From: Paramacrobiotus metropolitanus
Lineage: Eukaryota > Tardigrada > Eutardigrada > Parachela > Macrobiotidae
NCBI RefSeq assembly: GCF_019649055.1
Contig: NW_026570260.1
Span: 558,001 to 622,000, forward strand
Length of the DNA: 64,000 nucleotides
Direction: 5' to 3'
Positions within the stretch are counted from its first letter, which is position 1. Every line of letters starts with the position of its first letter. A model generated the notes under the pieces. That model saw only the letters and a program-made list of their open reading frames with translations. It was not told the DNA's origin and ran no database searches. This document shows positions 11,697-23,959 of this stretch, in pieces. A program made the translations under genes and the position numbers.

Positions 11697-14211
11697 TCAC
11701 TCCTCTTCCGACTCCAACAAATTGTACCCGACATCCACGCCCCGTCGCGCCACATCCACATAGGCGAAAATGGCCAACACTGGGACCATCATGAAGGCGC
11801 CCAGGACGAAGCAGAAACCCGGCCACCATGCCGACGTGGCGGCAAACACGTTGGTGAAGATCAGAGAGCCCAACAGCGGCGTCACGGAGTGCAGGGAGGA
11901 GATGAGACTCATCACCTTTCCGATCTCATTGCGCCGCACCATCCCCGACAGCAGCGACCGAATGACGACGATGATGACCATGCGGAAGACGCCCACGGCA
12001 GATGCCGCGTAGATCTATTTACGTAATGGATTACCAGGATGCAATAGCAACAACAAACAACGGAAGAATTACCATCCAATTTGTAACGGCGATAGAATAG
12101 CCGAAGAAGGCACCGATAGCGGAGATGGTGGCCAAAATGGCCAGGACGGTGTCAGGGACGCCGAGGTATTTGCGCAGGACAATGACGGCCGCCATGAAGG
12201 TCACGCTGGAGATGGTACCTTGGATGGCGGAGTACAGAGTGTAGAATTCCACTGTCCAGTTGAATGGGCGAAATTCCAGGAACAGCTGCATGATCGAACC
12301 GTCACCTATGCAATAATTGCTTAGTGTAACTTATCACACCTGTTTTCGGGCAGAACCGTAATGCCGTATTGAACTATCGGTTTGCGAAATTCCCCGCAAC
12401 TAGTTGTGAATAATGCATACTTTTTCCTTCGTTTTCGTATTATTTAGCTGGAGTTGGTAGTCGAAGCTGCTTATAAAATTCCTGTCGTTCCCAGAATTTT
12501 GTAAATTCGCAAAGTTAAGGTGTTGACTGTTGTCGAAGCATAGCAAACACTGACAACTTACCGATCAAACACGTGCTTGACAGCAGCATACAAAACAACA
12601 CCAGTAAAATATGCTGTCTGGCATTCCCGGGTCGTTTCATGCTCAGTGTCCGCCAGTTTTCTTTGACCCGCTCCACGGAGAATAAACTGCCGCATTCAAA
12701 GCGCAGTCGGGGTTTTGCAGCTTGCGGATGCCGGTCGCGAATTACCAGGAGAATATAGAGAAAGGAAGCGGCCGTCATAGCGCAGTTAATGTAAAACGGC
12801 ACCTCCAAGCCATCGTTCTGTAACGTATACCCGCCCAGGAAGCTGCCTGCAGTGTACATTTGAACTTTAGAAATGAACGGAGAATTTGAAAAAATTAGCA
12901 GTTAGCCAGTTACCGGCGTTGCCAGCCAGGAACATGGCCCCGTCGATGATGGCAATGTTGAGGGCACGGGTGCGCTTGGTGGTGTAGTCACCGATGTAGC
13001 TGAACATGGCCATGTTGATAATGACACCACCACCTGACAACGACTGCGACCAAGAGAAGAGAAGGGAAATATACGGTAATTATCCAGTGTGAAGGATGGA
13101 AGTCTTACCGAGATAACGGGAGATATCAAGAGAAACGCAGGACTCATGGGAAAATGAGCACACAGAACAATGTAGACTTGCGCCATGAACGTTCCGAAGA
13201 ATGGCAACAACATGGGAATTTTGCGCCCATACTGATCGCTCCAGGATCCTGCGAGAAAACAAGGACTGCGTCAACGAAGCACAATGGCAACAACAAGTAC
13301 AGTAACACAAAACAACTATTTATTTCCAGTGGCGATTTTAATGAAAATAAATCAATGTAGAAAGCGAAATAACGTGGAAACGGAAGCGTTAACCAGATTA
13401 CCGATAAAGAAACAAAAAACCAGCAGCCACGTAAAAAGAGGGAAATCAAGTGGGGTTTAGGAAGTTGTCAACCTGGCTGGCACTAACCCAGTAAAATGGA
13501 GAACAGGATGGACGGGATGGTACTGATGAGAGTGTTGTACAGCTGGAAGTGCGCTGTCGCCGACCGCACATTGTCAGCCTGGTGGATGTACATCTTCTCA
13601 TCCAAATGCTGGCACACCTCCTCCGTGTAATTAAAATACTGTCCACACACCTGCCCATTCAACCACCACACTCTTACAACCGGAAATACATAACCCACAG
13701 ATATCGCGACAACGATTCCTTATAATGCCGTATTATGAACAAATTAATCGAAAACCAGTCCAACGGAAAAATTTGAATTATGCTAATTAAAAAACACAGA
13801 TTAGTAAAACTTCAATTAATATTAATAGACTCGGTTGAATATAGACCTGAATGGATATAAAATTTAACAGGTGCAGGACAAAGCACTGACCCTGATTTTC
13901 ATGAGTTCGGTGTAGGCTGGTCCGGCGATCCCGTGGGCCAGTCCAAACAAGAGCGTCAGCGGCGCCAGGCGAATGGCCGTGTAGTAAGTGGGCAGCTTGG
14001 CCGTTTCCCGCTCTTGTGCCTCTTGCGCCTTCTCCGTGGTCCCGTAATTTGCCGGGACGGGCCATTTGTCGGGCAGGTGGTCCGCTCCATCGGGAACAGA
14101 ATACTGCGAGCGCACTAACGACTCTGGAACGGCCACCACCGCGACGTCTCCAGCGCCACTCAACTCCGTCGGGATGATGGCCACGTTCAACGACGACCGG
14201 TCGTGCTCCAT
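11697..14211 (-). CDS. SLC46-type major facilitator transporter, 7 exons, 529 aa
   Basis: Exons are 14211-13891, 13650-13488, 13248-13109, 13043-12914, 12846-12562, 12305-12073 and 12014-11697; phases agree throughout and the total is 530 codons with stop. About 60 polar N-terminal residues precede the first membrane segment (RLAPLTLLFGLAHGIAG). The loop after it has two Cys in the pattern RVCGQYFNYTEEVC, typical of SLC46 proteins (proton-coupled folate transporter group). The MFS loop motif GSWSDQYGRK follows after the second helix, then alternating hydrophobic segments to a total near twelve, and an acidic C-terminus (LLESEEE). The family moves folates or other organic substrates with protons across plasma or lysosomal membranes; the substrate cannot be told from sequence. 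It is convergent with the protease homologue, 216 nt away. Confidence 0.85.
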
Positions 14212-16358
14212 CGGGCCGCGGTTTCACGAGGAATACAGTAAAACAAACGAAATAAAAGTTGTGTAACGAAAATTCTGCTGATTTCAGGGTGATAAGCAGT
14301 AAATCATCCACTTCCACCGAATCCGTCGACTAGAATGATTAGTGACTAGTAGCTGAACACACACATGCAATCACATCTCGTCGCACCAGACTTCCTTCCG
14401 AAAAGGCTCTATACGGGACATCAAAGGAAATCCAAGGTAGTATCTGCCACACACTCATAATTTCTTCCCAGTTATCCCGCTACGAAGCATGTTGGCAGCA
14501 GAATCGGGGATCGTCGTTTGCTGCTGAATATGCAGAAACCCATCGACATGCAACCCTGAGTAGCTTCTCGCATTCATCTCACTGTTCTCTCCCGGTCGTT
14601 CCCCGCTTGCCCGGTCGCGATAAACAGGCCTCGATCGGTGTCCTTATCAGGCGAATTTTATCGAGCCAACAAAACCGGGACAACAACACGCTTTATCAAG
14701 GTGGCCGTGCACAAAGGCTGCATTCCTGCCAACTTGCTAAGTCATGATCTGACATTGAAACCATCATACAGTATGGTTTCTCGATAACCACCGACAAAAT
14801 ATGTGCCTTCTAATGCCAACGAAGAAGCGATTATGCAAGGTGAAAACAGGTTTGCCAGGTACAGTATTCCGCTCCATCAGCTGATTACGACCGGAAAAGC
14901 TAACAAAAGCGTCACTCAACAACATTTCGCCACAACACTGACAAGTGCGGCGGTGGCGGGGCGTGCTGTAAGCCTGCAACAGCACACAAACGACTACTCG
15001 GGCGGTTAATAGCGAAGTACGAGATAGGTACAGTCGTACAGATACACGTAGCCACAAGTTATCAAAGCAGCGTTATTACGTATTCAACAAATAATAATAT
15101 AAAATAAATATTTGTACAAAATTTTACAATTAAGCATAAAGTTAAACACTTCAGTACTCATTCAGTGCTTAATTTTGTTCAGCAGCACATTTAAAATCAG
15201 TACATACGGCACTTTATGCATACGGACCAACCACCACCACCAGCAGCTAACTGCCTAACTCTAACGGTAAGGTCTGCGTGAAAACTTACTACAACACAGT
15301 AAATTTCGTTTATTGCGATGCCAGGCCCCAGGGCGTCCGACCTTTTGCTTGGTTTGCTTTCAGACGCATTTCGTGGGCAGAAAGGATACTGCCTGAATTA
15401 ATAATTTGAGTTAGATCGAGAAGCACTTCCAAACTGTCTCCAGATTGTCTGGTCATGAACTGCTACTATCATTAATCGCGCTCATGTGCTTTTGTTCTTT
15501 TGCGATACCACTGCCGCTTTATTAATGTTTATCTATTAAGCCGTTATCGGCACAGAAGGGCATAATATCTATATAATAATATATAATTGTATTTATGGCC
15601 CTATGTTGTGCTGCTATACATTTCCGCCGGAAGTGCGAACTGTATTAGGGTGAGACCATTTCCACTGACGGCATGGAAACGGCCAAACAGTGGAATTTGA
15701 AAACCTTGCCAGAAGCCGTGACCTTCACGGGGGAAACTTACAGATACCAAGTAACACCCATCAGCCAGGCGATCAGCGCGGTTGTTTACACAACCTCGAC
15801 GATACCGGAAGCTTGCTAAATTACAAATCAGCCGGCGTCGGAAATGCCGAATTTGTTAAACTGGAAACTCCAGTGTACAGTGCGTAGCGCTCAGCGCCGT
15901 CAGCGGTATTCAGACTTTAAAATAGTTAGAAGATAAAACAATACGCAAAATAAAACAAAGATAAAAATTACAGACAAAATCACTTCGCACCGATTAAAAC
16001 TGTATATATATAGCTAGTACATAACTTTCTCAACAGTGCATGATAAAGATGTTTCTGGAGTCCATGCACAGGAGGGCACAGGCTATAGATGATCCGGGGG
16101 CCCCCTTATAAAACCTCAAGCGTCTGGGCCGGTCTGGCCCGTGCGGACCGGTGCGCTCACCATACCTATAAAAGACCCCGGATGTCACGACATGTGCCCT
16201 TCATTTGCAGCAGCGAGGGAAGCTGATACTCGTGGTCCGTAGATGTGACCTGCGTCGATGCTCTGACGTACTGCCGCTGGTACCTATCGTGCAAAACGTA
16301 CGACGTTTCCCCGTGATCGCCGGCTGGGCTGCAGCGGAGCAGACCAAAGAGCCAGTCT
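14212..16358. other. Intergenic region
   Basis: Short ORFs at 14764-15057 (-), 14803-15009 (+) and 15690-15887 (+) have no recognisable domain, no splice partner and no start context. The first 200 nt are probably the promoter and 5' UTR of the transporter. Two TATA boxes near the right end are listed separately. Confidence 0.5.
16107..16173 (+). promoter_or_regulatory. Two TATA boxes 60 nt apart
   Basis: TATAAAA occurs at 16107-16113 and 16167-16173, each in GC-rich surroundings, which contrasts with the AT-rich spacers elsewhere. The second would place initiation near 16197-16203, about 160 nt before the small gene model at 16359. TATA boxes of this quality are not obvious in front of the other genes here. 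Confidence 0.4.
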
Positions 16359-16915
16359 ATGGAAATCTTTGGAAAACACTGCAAAGTGCAAACCAAGAAG
16401 ATGTCTTTAACTCAGTCCTCCAGCTTTCGAAAAGCTGTAAGGTTGGAGAGTGACGTAAAAAATGGTGACAAAGTCGATGAAAGCTTTTTTGAAAATTGCC
16501 CGGCTTGAGGCATTGACTATTGCGACTGTCCAGAAAGTTGCAAACGGTTTCCGGCGCGGGGGCGTCGCCCGATTCAAACAGGACAAGAAAACATGAGCAT
16601 GATTTCGGTGGTGGAGCTACGACGACTACGCTGGATTACGATCTGTATTGGTAGTTTCTTTGGAATGAAAAACGAGTACTTCTATCAGTTCTATGAGTAA
16701 AAAAAACTGCAATATTTACTTTGTATGTGCAGGACGCACTGCAGAGTACAATACGTACGTTTAAAAGTTATCTGACCACGAGGAAAGAGTTCTACCGTTC
16801 TAAGAACGACTTAAACCAGGTGGCAACTGGCAAGATAGAGAGAAAGGAAATGGAAACCAGCTCGTTTCCATTAGCCTTGGTAGTGGCATACCCAACGCTG
16901 CTGTACATTTCCTGA
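16359..16915 (+). CDS. Possible small gene, 2 exons, about 86 aa
   Basis: An ATG at 16359 opens a frame that reaches a donor (GCT|GTAAGG, exon end 16436). A phase-0 acceptor (TGTGCAG|GAC) at 16733 continues it for 60 codons to TGA at 16915. The second exon encodes a basic, helix-like stretch (TIRTFKSYLTTRKEFYRSK). Without splicing, the first frame stops after 49 codons. No family is recognisable. Support is the open frame, the two splice sites and the TATA boxes upstream. The model may be wrong or incomplete. Confidence 0.25.
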
Positions 16916-17515
16916 ACGGCGGACGCTTTCCAGTTTCATATCCGATCATGAGTTATGACGCGCTGAGTAAATAATCCTGCTCAAACTGGTTTTCCTTGCA
17001 TCTTAAATCTTTTTGGTCTTGCCCAACGTGGTTATTTAGTTTGCTTCTTGAGGTTTCGGCACAACATCTCCAACAAAGGCAATCCTTGTTGATACACGGT
17101 GTGTGGCTGCATCGGGACGGGCATTGGAAACAGTGGATGTTGTTGTTCTTCACGCACGATTTCCATATGCTGCAGTTTGCATTTGAATAGGCTCTGCTTT
17201 ACCAGTGCAACGGAGCGTGCCCGCGTGAATGGCCCATTTCGACACACATCCGTCGCCGTTGATTAGAGCGATCCGTGTTTGTCTGCCATCTACGCTTCAT
17301 TGACACTCGTTACACACTCGTTTTCCCACGTCTCCGTTGTCTTACGAACGAACGCAGCACACTCTTTAATTTTTATTCATAATTAAAATTTTTCCGAATA
17401 TTTCTGATGGATTGTTCGTCATCATGCGGATGATGCGTGGTTGAATTAATTGGCGACCAGCACCATGGAGCGCCGTCTGTGTTCGTGATTATTTTCTCCA
17501 TTTTCCTCGTGCTCC
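16916..17515. other. Intergenic region
   Basis: Only short overlapping frames are present at 16953-17247 on both strands. None has a domain or splice partner. The last 150 nt are probably promoter or 5' UTR of the following gene. Confidence 0.5.
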
Positions 17516-18788
17516 ATGGACGGGGAAGCGGGAAGTCGGAATGAGAGCGGGATGGAGCTGGATGAGAGTGAAGCGGGCACTACGAGCACTGTGCAGGATA
17601 AGGCCGAGTTGACAGCTGCGTCGCCAGCAGCTGCGCGCCGCCAGAATAATTCCTCCGATGACGCGCAACATTCACTGAGTACGGCGCACGCCAGGAAGTT
17701 TTTTATTGCCGGAGTATCATTCCAGCAGCTCCAGCTGTGGAACGGCGTGCTCATGGCCGTATCCATTTTGCTCTGTATTTTTCAGTGCACAGGTAGCTAC
17801 TACATGTACAAGTAGAGATACGCACTAACTGTTACTAATTTCCTTTAGCAACGATCAAAGGTTTTTTATTATTGATTTTTTAATAATTTTTTGGTGAATT
17901 CATCAACTTTACCTAGCGAAATTGCAATGAACTTGTACTTTTTTGTTTGCCGCCTTTTTTTACAGCTTTTTACTAATACTTCTGAAGTACTCGTACAGTA
18001 CTACATACATGCGTTTTGAGAATCAGATGATATCAGTAACTGATAATAAAAGTGATAACGTCTGTCTTAATTCTGTCACACCCAGACTATACTCGTACAG
18101 TCGTACCGGAAGTGATGTTGTTTGTGATTAGCGGCATTAGCCATTTTTTAATTTCAACCAATTTTTGTGTTAGTAAATTTAGCTAGTTAGGTAAGTCAGT
18201 TTTTATTTTAATTTTTCAGCATCTGGATTGTTACTTACTAAGCTGTCCCAGGACCCCACCTGGCCGGGCTCCCGTCTGCGCATCCTGACCATTTGGTTTC
18301 CGGAACTCCTCGGCGGCCTGGCTAATCTGTCCGTAGCGCTGTACTTGCGTCCCATCCTCGCGCAGGCCCACGCCCTTGCCGTCCGAACGGCCTCTTCCCC
18401 CTCCAGTCGTTCCTTTACCTCCTGGACGGGGGCGCGTGACGCCGTGGCCCCTTCCGTGCTGTTGTGGATGGCCGTGGTGCCGTCGCTCTTCTCCCTCGGC
18501 ATGCTGGTTCTTACCGGTCTGGCCTTTTCAGTTTCTATCCGCGTGGTGCAAGCACTGGAGGCTCTCCAGGAAGACCGGGATCATGCGTTGGCTGTGGTGC
18601 TGCTGTGTTTGTTAGGCATGATGGTAGTGTGCCGGGTGGTGGCACTGGTGTGCGGCGCTGTTCTCCCGGTGGTGGTCGGCGTGCTGGGCAGATGCGGGCG
18701 CTGGACGGGCTGGATGTACCCCTTTGCAGTGTTCCTACAGGAGGACGAGGAGGGGAACAAGGGAAAGCCACTGCTCATTGAGAAATAG
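17516..18788 (+). CDS. Multi-pass membrane protein, 2 exons, 281 aa
   Basis: Exon 1 (17516-17792) and exon 2 (18220-18788) join in phase 1 across a 427-nt intron and give 282 codons with stop. The first 60 residues are acidic, then polar and Ala/Ser-rich, without a signal peptide. Hydrophobic segments follow: one across the exon junction (GVLMAVSILLCIFQCTG), one around FPELLGGLANLSVALYL, and two strong ones (LLWMAVVPSLFSLGMLVLTG; ALAVVLLCLLGMMVVCRVVA continuing to VVVGVLG). That suggests four helices with both ends in the cytoplasm. The tail EEDEEGNKGKPLLIEK resembles an acidic di-leucine sorting signal (EGNKGKPLL), which would point to endosomes or lysosomes. I do not recognise the family. 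Confidence 0.6.
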
Positions 18789-19290
18789 AGAGTTTTTGAT
18801 TTCCTGTTTTTATAGGATAATTCTGAGCATTTGTTTTGTTGGTGACATACGGTGTTGCCAATACTGTTCTGTTGTGAACGTTGTGATCTTTTTTTTCCAA
18901 TTTGCCAATATGTTTTTTTTAACCATTTTTAACGGGGTCTCTTTTTTAAATTGGGTTTGGTGCGCTGGTTTTGGTGAAATTTTGTTGTGATTTTTGTTTT
19001 CGGGAGGTTTTTTTTGTCCTATTGCACAATGAACATAATAAATCCAGTTTTTTACACTCCTGATTTGTTAATGTCTGCAAAAATACCATAAAAATCCACG
19101 AATGAAACACATCGAACAACAATAAAACGCCCAACAAAAATAAATCCATCCTTACAAAGGACGCACCAACATTAGTCTCCATCCCTTGCACATCAATGCA
19201 CCGGTCGCTACCGCCTCCAAGGCACTTAGGTCAAAAGAAGGCCGACGTCAGGAGCACCTCCTCCCAGTCCTCGAAGGCGGCCTCCGCCAG
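18789..19290. other. Convergent 3' spacer
   Basis: This T-rich stretch lies between the multi-pass membrane gene (+) and STARD7 (-). It should hold both 3' UTRs. No ORF with support is seen. Confidence 0.5.
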
Positions 19291-22217
19291 TCAGGGCGTC
19301 GGGCGCCCCAAGGCTACTTTCACCGCCGGCGTCTCAGGCGTCAGCGCCTCACTGGGAGTGACAGGACTGACGGGCGGGACATCGGCCACGGGAGCAGGCT
19401 GCTCCGCGTCCAGGTGGGGCCGCGAGTGAGCGACCACCGAGGATGACGGGGGCGTGGCCTTTCGCTTCCGGTTGAGCATAACTCGAGCGGCTTCGTGGAG
19501 TTTGTTCATAAAATCCGGCAGACTGGATTTGGCGGCGTACTGAACGGCCATCTTGGGCAAGAAGGTCTGCGGATCGTCCAAATAGCTCAGAACGTAGTCG
19601 AAGCCATTCTAATCGCAAAGAAACCCCATAAATACAATTCATGTAAGTACATATTCGGCAATTACTGACTAATTATCATGCTCAAATTTCACAAGAATTT
19701 GCAGTAGCTGCCAAGAAGTGCAAAACGTTACAAAATCAACACATGATATTTTGTGCCCACCTCGTCGAAATTTCTATGGGGCTTGATGAGGAGCGCGGAA
19801 TAGTAGCCGCTGACACGGACGTAACTCGACGTTGGCGGACACTTCGGGTGGTCACAGGATTTGGAGATGACAAGAATGGCGTTGCGCTGCTCGTCCAACT
19901 TATGACGGCGCTGATACACGTATTCGCGTGGACTGAACGGGAACTGTCAATGGTGCACCGTTATCATCAACACACAGCAAAGAAGGTAGAATATCTTTGA
20001 TAAAAATAAATAACTGATCCAAAAATTGCAAAGTACTAACATACTTCCAAACCGAAAAAAAACCGTACAAGCTTATCATATACAGCAGATTACAGAGGCT
20101 GGTAATACTAATACTTAATGCTTATATAAATCCCATTATTACAAAGCCGGAGACTGCAACTTACAGGAAACTGCGAGACCCACTGCAGCGTCTCCGTGCC
20201 GGTCTGCTCGTCGGCGTCGATGACCTCCAGCTTGATGACCAGCTTGTCCCACTGCTTGCGGTAGTGCAGGTCCAGTTGGGTCTTGTAGAAGATGCGCGCG
20301 GGGATATCGGGCATGGTGCCCAGCGCCCGGTACTCGGCGCTGCTGCTACCAGCGGAAGGCCGGTTGTTGGCCACCGGACTGGGGGACAGGCGCTGCCACA
20401 CGTGACAACTGGGATGCTTAGCCACGCTCTCCCACTCCGACAAGTTCTCCGTTTGGTTCTCCCGCACCAGTGTGGACCACTGGCCCAGCTCCTCAAAGCA
20501 TCTGCCACCACAAATAAAATATTTGTTAAATAATTCAAATCATAAAAGTTTATTCATAAAATTTAATCATCGTCTTGGTTCGCTTTAGTAAAAACAGCAT
20601 TGGTGTTTTCTCGGTGTTGATCATAAATTCATTTACAGAACTCTCCATACCGTTAATTAAAACAAAGTTTCGCAAAACAACATAAAATTTCAGCACATTT
20701 TCATTGGAAAATGTTTGGTTCTGCAGTTCTTGAATTAAAATAACCGAACAAAGCAAGAGTAGGATTAGTCTATAGATACTTTCAGCCAATAATTATAACG
20801 AACAATTACGATTTACGACGAAATTACAACCGACTTAGTAAAAAAAATTTGGTGGATATTGCACAGTGAATTTATGTTAGATGAATCAGCGTATGAAGAC
20901 CAGCGAGACCACATTTCATGCGCTGTTAACATTTATTTAAGTATTAGTACTTTACATTTTACAGGAAACACTCGAGATATAAAGCCGAATTCCTGGTATG
21001 CGGTAGAGGGGCGGTGCCGGTGCAAACACGCTCATTGGCTATGTGAGTGGCCAAACAACAGAGAATTAAGCATAGCGCTAACAGGGCAAACTACAGGTGC
21101 GCAGTTATAAGAGAATCTGTAGTACCGAATTTTATGGTGCAAAGCGCTGGCGGCAATAAGTCACTGCAGTAACAGATTTCCACGTGACAGCTAACATTTC
21201 CTTGTAGAGCACATTTTTCTGTACATTTTGGTTATGGTCTTGGTTTTGCTAACAGATCATTAGCTGCATGAGCAGTATTTAAAGTCGCTGTTTCGAACAT
21301 GTGCTTAGCGACAGAAACAGCGACTTCCGGAAACTCGTAAGTTTTCACGAACTGCCGTCCGTACGCGGCTGCCCTGTCGCATAAGGTCAATTAAAGCACG
21401 AATCTGCCTTTGCCTTTGGAGGTTGGAACAGAATGTAGGGTGTAATTATCAGACAAATGAGAGCAAACACAGCAGTTTTCGTCTTCATGCCGCGGTTAAC
21501 GAAAATGCTCCACGAAAAAACTTCTTATAAAAAACGGCGTTTACAAGTAGAAGTTCGAGAATAAAATTAAGATAGAACAATATTAGTGTAATTGTACATG
21601 TTTACAGTACTATACACAGTACACACTTTAACTGTGTAAGCATGTGTACGCATTTACTTTTCAAGCTCGGTTTCGGTGATGACAAGGTTCCGCTTATCCA
21701 TCCCGAAGACCACGAACCCCGCAAATGCCAGCAGACTCCGCGAGACATTCCCCTGGGCCTTGTCCGCCATGCCCATCAGCATCCCACCCAGTATGCGCCG
21801 ATAGTAGCCCCCGCCGTACATGCGCAACAACTCACGAGCTCGCCGCGCTCGCTGCACCGCGTAGACTTCGCACTGGCGCACCAGCAGTCGCAGAATCTTC
21901 CCCGCCTCCTCATACAGCACTGCCGGGACGGTGAAGCCGGCCGTCAGCGGCGTCTGACAGTAGGGCCCGGTGATCTGGCCGGGGTGGGCCCCCGGACGGC
22001 AGGGTTCGCGGCGCAGACGCATGTAGCCGTGACGATTCTTGGGGAAGGGATTGCGACGGCACTTCAGACCGACGTGCCACGGCCACGGCGTCCAGCGGTA
22101 TTTGCGCCAACGGGGACTGCTGAGGGATGGGCTGGTGTGGAAGGATAGCGCGGGGGTGGAAAGGGGCGGTAGGGGGGCGCGAAGGGGCAGGAGCAGGCTG
22201 CGGAAGACGACGCTCAT
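19291..22217 (-). CDS. STARD7: StAR-related lipid transfer protein 7, 4 exons, 465 aa
   Basis: Exons are 22217-21658, 20501-20165, 19943-19761 and 19608-19291; phases 2, 0, 0 fit and give 466 codons with stop. The N-terminus is rich in Arg, Leu, Ser and Pro with few acidic residues, as expected of a mitochondrial presequence. The START domain spans about residues 190-420 and is recognisable from YRKQWDKLVIKLEVID, TGTETLQWVSQFP, EYVYQRRHKLD, SYVRVSGYYSALLIKPH and NGFDYVLSYLDDPQTFLP. STARD7 carries phosphatidylcholine to mitochondria. A helical segment follows (PDFMNKLHEAARVMLNRKRK), then a 60-residue Pro/Ser/Thr tail. Intron 1 is 1,156 nt; a hydrophobic ORF inside it (20550-20789, minus) is not spliced into the model. 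The tail after the START domain is the least certain part to name. Confidence 0.9.
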
Positions 22218-23005
22218 TCTTCGTATCTACAGCGATTTTACACGGTACGACATGAAGGCGAGCAGTGCTTAGGATTAGCACGATGAATCCGACAGGCCGC
22301 AGAGAACTACACAAACCTAGGTTAGATTGCCATCAAAAACTATTTGCGATGAAAATGAACAAAGCCAAAGGAATTTTTTTCAAAACTTAAAAGTTAACAG
22401 AATTGTTAATTGTACGAGTGCGAAGTACGCGGATGGTGACGGTTTCCATAGCTGCTCCGGTATCAAGTTCGGGCCGAAGTCGAAGGTGGACCGGTTTAGG
22501 TGACCCGCACGAATAAACCGGTGCAAGCTTACGGACTGTGGGTGGTTGTCAGTTGGTCAGTTCGGCTTGTGTGAACCCATCCGTTCGCATCTAAAAAATT
22601 AATTATTAATTAACAGTGTTTGATTTGTTTCTGTCCCTTCTGACGTTGGTCCCTTCTGACGTTGTAAAAAGCCAAAAACTCGTGCCTTAAATTTCAGAAC
22701 ACCAACAGATGGGACAGTTGCAAGGTGTCATCGAAGGCTGGAGTGTGGAAAAAATTGATTGTCAATCGAAAACTTTCGGCTCCACCGACTGTGTAAGTTT
22801 GTAACTGCAAACTGTCTTCAGTGTCTTGAAAAGTCACAACAGGTTTTGGAATAAATTAGGGGAAAGAAAAGCCTGTAAAACGTAAACCAAAATTTTACCA
22901 TTTAAATAACAAACCTGCGTTGCTGTTAGTGCACAAATCTGGAACCTACCGTAAAGTCTTGCCCTTTACATGTGTTTCCGCAAAAAATTCTGGGAAATTG
23001 TGCAC
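22218..23005. other. Intergenic region upstream of STARD7
   Basis: No supported ORF. It should contain the STARD7 promoter and the 5' flank of the tRNA gene. Confidence 0.5.
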
Positions 23006-23077
23006 GGGGACTTAGCTCAGTGGTAGAGCATTCGACTGCAGATCGAGAGGTCACCGGTTCAAACCCGGTAGTCCCCT
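23006..23077 (+). tRNA. tRNA-Cys (anticodon GCA)
   Basis: The acceptor stem GGGGACT (23006-23012) pairs with AGTCCCC (23070-23076), and the next base is T, the U73 discriminator expected in tRNA-Cys. The D arm (GCTC...GAGC), the anticodon stem TTCGA/TCGAG with loop CTGCAGA (anticodon GCA) and the T arm ACCGG-TTCAAAC-CCGGT all fold. Internal promoter boxes A (TAGCTCAGTGG) and B (GGTTCAAACCC) are intact. A run of six T begins at 23077, which would end RNA polymerase III transcription. There is no intron. Confidence 0.97.
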
Positions 23078-23959
23078 TTTTTCATCGATTTTCATCTCAC
23101 ATAAGGAAACCATGTCGAACGTAGCAGACTGGCAGCCCTCGGAACGTATGCGTTTCTTATTCTTTCAAACTGCACCGAAATCTGTTGTACGGTACCTATG
23201 TTTTTTCAGTCATGACTCATGGGTCAATTTGATATTTTGGTTCAAACAACTTATGGTTAGATGTTCGCAAAGTACTCGTGTTTTTTTATTTATTGAAAAC
23301 TGCTGAATGCTTATTAGCATTAAAATGATTACTTCCTCCTTTGAAAAAAAAATTCCCATTTCCAGATTCGCGGTATTTCGAAAGTCAAAACACACTCGGT
23401 ATGTACCACTATTAATTTTTAGCAGCTTGTGCATATTTTTTCACTACTGTACTGTAAATGCTCGGACTATATCTGAGAGTAAGATCGCCGTTGCAAATAG
23501 TGTAGGCCTTTTTCAACGCTTTTATTACTGGTAAATGTCGCGGTGCGCGATAAATATCGAATGCTAATTATTTTGTGGCTATTCCACTCCATAGTTTATA
23601 TTCCACAAAACTGTTTCATGCTCGACTTCACACTGCGGTAACTCTTTATTGACTTTATATTAGAGATTCTGCGAACTGTCAAGAATCACTGCGAATCCCC
23701 TTTTTCAGCTTTCCGATTAGAACGCAAATTTTTCACGGTGTATCGAAGCATACTGAATAAAATATCCAATAACCCAAAAAAGCTGAAACAGCAGTCAAAC
23801 ACTTGCCACAAAAATACAGGGAAACGCACAGACAAACTAAAAGAGACAAGAAATGTCGCGCATTAAAAAATAAACCCAAAGGAACGGCGGTAAAAACATC
23901 CACACGAAAGCCAGGCTGTACACTGAGCACACTCCCTTCATCACAGCGTATAACGCAGA
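23078..23959. other. Intergenic region
   Basis: AT-rich spacer. Small ORFs at 23112-23534 (both strands) lack any support. The right end should be the 3' UTR of the RBR ligase gene. Confidence 0.5.

Noticed and set aside
20550-20789. 79-codon ORF with a signal-peptide-like start (LILLLLCSVILI), minus strand
   Set aside because: It lies wholly within intron 1 of STARD7 and in AT-rich DNA where such frames arise by chance. No homology is seen.
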